64,000 bases of DNA, from positions 108,033 through 172,032 of the forward strand of contig CBFHLY010000001.1 of the NCBI GenBank assembly GCA_965656785.1, in the 5' to 3' direction. The DNA is from JALQTD01 sp965656785. Lineage in GTDB: Bacteria > Bacteroidota > Bacteroidia > Flavobacteriales_D > Sanyastnellaceae. Below the pieces are notes generated by a model. The model was not told the origin of the DNA and did not search any database. It saw only the letters and a program-made list of their open reading frames with translations. This document shows, piece after piece, positions 61,985 through 64,000 of the stretch (positions are counted from its first letter, which is position 1; every line of letters begins with the position of its first letter). The position numbers and the translations under genes are program-made.

Positions 61985-62826
61985 AACAAATTCAATTCGG
62001 ATTCAGTGAGTTCCCGGAAATGCCCTCGCGGCAAATCCTTCTTCGTCAAGTGGCCCAAAACCACCCGGTCGACTTTGAGTACGCGGTAGCCGAAGTGTTC
62101 AAAGAGCCTCCGAGCGATGCGGCTTCGGTTGGAGTGAAACTCCAAGCCCACTTGCCTTCTGTCCTCGTCGAGCACCGACACCTCGGTTGCCTTGACGAAC
62201 CCCTCATCCAATACGAACCCCTCCAACATCTTTTCGATGTGCGTTCCGCTGATGCGCTCGCCGAGGGTGATTTGGTAAATCTGACGCACGGCATGCCGGG
62301 GGTGCCCCAAGCGCTCTGCGACGGTTACGTCGTTCGTCATCAGCAACAGCCCCGTAGCCTCGCGTTCCATTTTTCCAACGGGGAACACCCCTTCCCGGTA
62401 CTTGTTGCGAACGAGGTCCATCACGGTGCGTCGGCCACGGGGGTCTTCCGAAGTTGCGCTGAACCCCTTCGGTTTGTTCAGGAGGATGTAGCGCTTCTTT
62501 TCCGGCTTGATCGTCGTGCCGCCTACGTTGACGGAGTCGGCAGCGTTCACCTTGTAGCCCATGGTCGTCACCACCTCTCCGTTGACTTTCACGGCGCCCG
62601 TTTCGATCAACACATCCGCTTCGCGTCGGGTGCAAACGCCCGAAAGGGCCAAATACCGGTTCAACCGGATGGGTCCGTTGGACGGTGGCGTGGAAGTGGG
62701 TTTCTTGCCACGGCTCGCAGGCTTGCGTCCTTTGTGCGGAGCGGTGGGTTTTCCCGAAGGCCGGCGCTTCGCCGAGGACTTGTTGCCACCGCGACCGCGG
62801 CCTCCTGTGGATGGGGATTGCTTCAT
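61969..62826 (-). CDS. RsuA/RluB-like pseudouridine synthase with altered catalytic residue
   Basis: 285 residues. A basic low-complexity head of about 50 residues precedes an S4 RNA-binding domain (RLNRYLALSGVCTRREADVL) and an RsuA-type catalytic domain (YILLNKPKGF, RTVMDLV, ending KKDLPRGHFRELTESEL). The universal GRLDxxTxGLLLLTND motif reads here GKMEREATGLLLMTND: the catalytic Asp is Glu and the preceding Arg-Leu is Lys-Met. Codons are unambiguous. It may be inactive, altered, or an RNA-binding protein. Start at 62826, behind a promoter box. Confidence 0.85.
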   Translation of the reverse strand: MKQSPSTGGRGRGGNKSSAKRRPSGKPTAPHKGRKPASRGKKPTSTPPSNGPIRLNRYLALSGVCTRREADVLIETGAVKVNGEVVTTMGYKVNAADSVNVGGTTIKPEKKRYILLNKPKGFSATSEDPRGRRTVMDLVRNKYREGVFPVGKMEREATGLLLMTNDVTVAERLGHPRHAVRQIYQITLGERISGTHIEKMLEGFVLDEGFVKATEVSVLDEDRRQVGLEFHSNRSRIARRLFEHFGYRVLKVDRVVLGHLTKKDLPRGHFRELTESELNLLWMSL

Positions 62827-62832
62827 TTGGCA

Positions 62833-62840
62833 CAAAGATA
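62833..62840 (-). promoter_or_regulatory. -7 promoter box TATCTTTG (minus strand)
   Basis: Exact TAnnTTTG on the minus strand, 6 bases before the ATG at 62826. It fixes the start of the pseudouridine synthase, since longer in-frame starts would run through the yraN gene. Confidence 0.65.
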
Positions 62841-62858
62841 ACCCTTCAACCCGCGTGG

Positions 62859-63293
62859 TCAGCCGATGGGCGATGTTCCGCGAATGCGCGGCCTGCGCGG
62901 ATTGGGCAGGGGAATGAACGCGTCCACCCAATGGTCCAATCGCCACCCTGAAGGCCCGTACCGGATGCAGATGACGTCGAAGCGGGGCTGGCCTCCGGCT
63001 CGTGCGCGCGTGCACAGAAACCGATGGGCAGCCCGGATGATCCGGGCTTGCTTTTCGGCCCGAACCGAGTCCAGCCCCACCGAGGGCCCACGGTCGGACC
63101 GCAGTTTCACTTCGATGAATACGGTGTCGTGCCGGTGCCGGGCGATGAGGTCGATTTCCGTGCGGCCGGCCCGCCAGTTGCGCTCGAGGATTTGGTACCC
63201 CCCTGCTACCAAGTAGCGGGCGGCCAACGCCTCGCCCCACCTGCCCAGCTCGTTCGAGCGGGTGCAGGTGGGGACTTCCTTCCCTTCATTCAT
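62859..63293 (-). CDS. yraN: UPF0102 (YraN) nuclease-fold protein
   Basis: 144 residues from the ATG at 63293; an in-frame ATG at 63332 is an alternative. The family features are LGRWGEALAARYLVAGGYQILERN and the nuclease-like TEIDLIARHRHDTVFIEVK (E/D-x-D ... E-x-K). YraN resembles Holliday-junction resolvase folds; its role is unproven. It is divergent from the exported protein at 63331. Confidence 0.88.
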   Translation of the reverse strand: MNEGKEVPTCTRSNELGRWGEALAARYLVAGGYQILERNWRAGRTEIDLIARHRHDTVFIEVKLRSDRGPSVGLDSVRAEKQARIIRAAHRFLCTRARAGGQPRFDVICIRYGPSGWRLDHWVDAFIPLPNPRRPRIRGTSPIG

Positions 63294-63330
63294 GTCCCGA
63301 ATTACGCGGCCGTTCGTGTAAATTGCACGC

Positions 63331-64000
63331 ATGATCGATGGACGTTGGCGGGAACTTTGCCCGCGTTGGATAGCGCTGGCATTTGCATGCTGGGGAATGG
63401 GGGCGAGTGCCGCAGCTCAGGAAGCGGATTGGTACATGAGTTGGGGATACAACCGGTCGAGCTACTTGCGCTCGGATGTGCACCTGTGGGGAGAAGGGCC
63501 AAATGGCGCGTTCGACCTCACGTTCAAAGATGCTGCCGCCACCGACATGCCGGAGCGCTTTCAAGCCAAGGTCTACTTCAATCCTACGCTGTTCACCATT
63601 CCCCAATTCGATGTGCGTTTTGCGCGCCGCATTGCAGACCAAACCTGGGTCAGCATCGGATGGGATCACATGAAGTACAAGTTGTCCGACCAGTGGTTGA
63701 CGGCCAGCGGCACGGCGGCCGCGGGGGATTTGGGCGCGGCCATCGACCCCACCTCAGTCGTGGCGTTGGAGGGCGCGCAGTTCTGGTGGGGAGAAGGCTT
63801 CAATTACGAGCACAGCGACGGGTTGAATTTTGTGCGCGCGGGGCTGGAGCGGACGGCGCGATTGGTCGAAACGGAGCGGTTTCCCAACAGCTGGATCGAT
63901 GCGTTCGCGACGCTCAGTGCGGGACTGGCGGTATGCAGCACCGACTTTACCTGGGCCGGCGAACGGACGAAGAATGCCCAGCACGTTTCGGGGTATGGAG
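63331..64000 (+). CDS. exported outer-membrane-type protein, 3' end outside window
   Basis: Open from the ATG at 63331 to the window edge (223 codons seen). The signal peptide runs to about residue 30 (WIALAFACWGMGASAAAQ). The mature start EADWYMSWGYNRSSYLRSDV is followed by QAKVYFNPTLFTIPQFDVRF and TWVSIGWDHMKYKL, a pattern I know from Bacteroidota outer-membrane proteins without an assigned function. Alternating strands suggest a barrel. Confidence 0.78.
   Translation, partial: MIDGRWRELCPRWIALAFACWGMGASAAAQEADWYMSWGYNRSSYLRSDVHLWGEGPNGAFDLTFKDAAATDMPERFQAKVYFNPTLFTIPQFDVRFARRIADQTWVSIGWDHMKYKLSDQWLTASGTAAAGDLGAAIDPTSVVALEGAQFWWGEGFNYEHSDGLNFVRAGLERTARLVETERFPNSWIDAFATLSAGLAVCSTDFTWAGERTKNAQHVSGYG

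Overview
The window is chromosomal DNA from a member of the Bacteroidota, most likely a Flavobacteriales-type organism with unusually high G+C (close to 60% by eye). The assignment rests on a SusC/SusD pair, the type IX secretion (T9SS) lipoprotein PorW/SprE, a peptidase with a T9SS C-terminal sorting domain, the Bacteroidota-specific families DUF4175, DUF4270, DUF4296 and DUF4837, an ATP synthase operon without beta and epsilon subunits, and the Bacteroidota promoter -7 element TAnnTTTG, often only 4-6 bases before the start codon. I see no prophage, insertion sequence, CRISPR array or rRNA operon. Nearly all the sequence is dense housekeeping coding capacity, read from both strands.

Layout. 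1-857: 5' part of a secreted lamin-tail-domain protein (minus, cut by the window edge). 984-9980 (plus): DUF4175 coiled-coil membrane protein, RsbW-like ATPase, YbeY, MnmG, an ALDH7-type dehydrogenase and a thioredoxin-fold lipoprotein. Three perfect copies of the ParB site parS (GTTCCACGTGGAAC) lie at the start of, inside and at the end of mnmG. 9982-11988 (minus): RpiB fused in frame to a secreted M28 peptidase. 12019-12495: a 477-base non-coding region with extreme C-over-G bias, repeated TCCAC motifs and an AT-rich tract, proposed as a candidate replication origin. 12496-17695 (plus): MORN-repeat protein, six-PAS histidine kinase and LytTR response regulator in an overlapping operon. 17753-21353: RibD-like reductase, LpxH-like phosphoesterase, tRNA-Asn, PfkB kinase and M23 peptidase.

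21428-30218 (plus): PorW/SprE, bactofilin, AtpZ, an AtpI-like protein and atpB-E-F-H-A-G, ended by a strong terminator. 30294-36499 (plus): NtrY-like kinase and a SusC/SusD pair. 36595-43844 (minus): two unknown envelope proteins, a cyclase-family hydrolase, an outer-membrane barrel, GlmS, DUF4270 and a single-domain glycogen-synthase-like protein. 43914-48303 (plus): PanC, TatA, MltD-like transglycosylase, DUF4837 and a Ycf48-like propeller. 48300-50744 (minus): T9SS-sorted M1 peptidase. 50783-56686 (plus): SlyD-like PPIase, ThiL, AsnB, glycosyltransferase, nitronate monooxygenase family protein and DCC protein. 56683-63293: UvrC, epimerase, DUF4296, PyrC, polyprenol-phosphate mannosyltransferase, an RsuA-like pseudouridine synthase with an altered catalytic residue, and YraN. 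The window ends inside an exported protein gene.

The main candidates for something undescribed are the parS cluster with the nearby origin-like region, the RpiB-M28 fusion, the near-leaderless promoter architecture, the Asp-to-Glu change in the pseudouridine synthase, and the MORN/multi-PAS/LytTR signalling operon.
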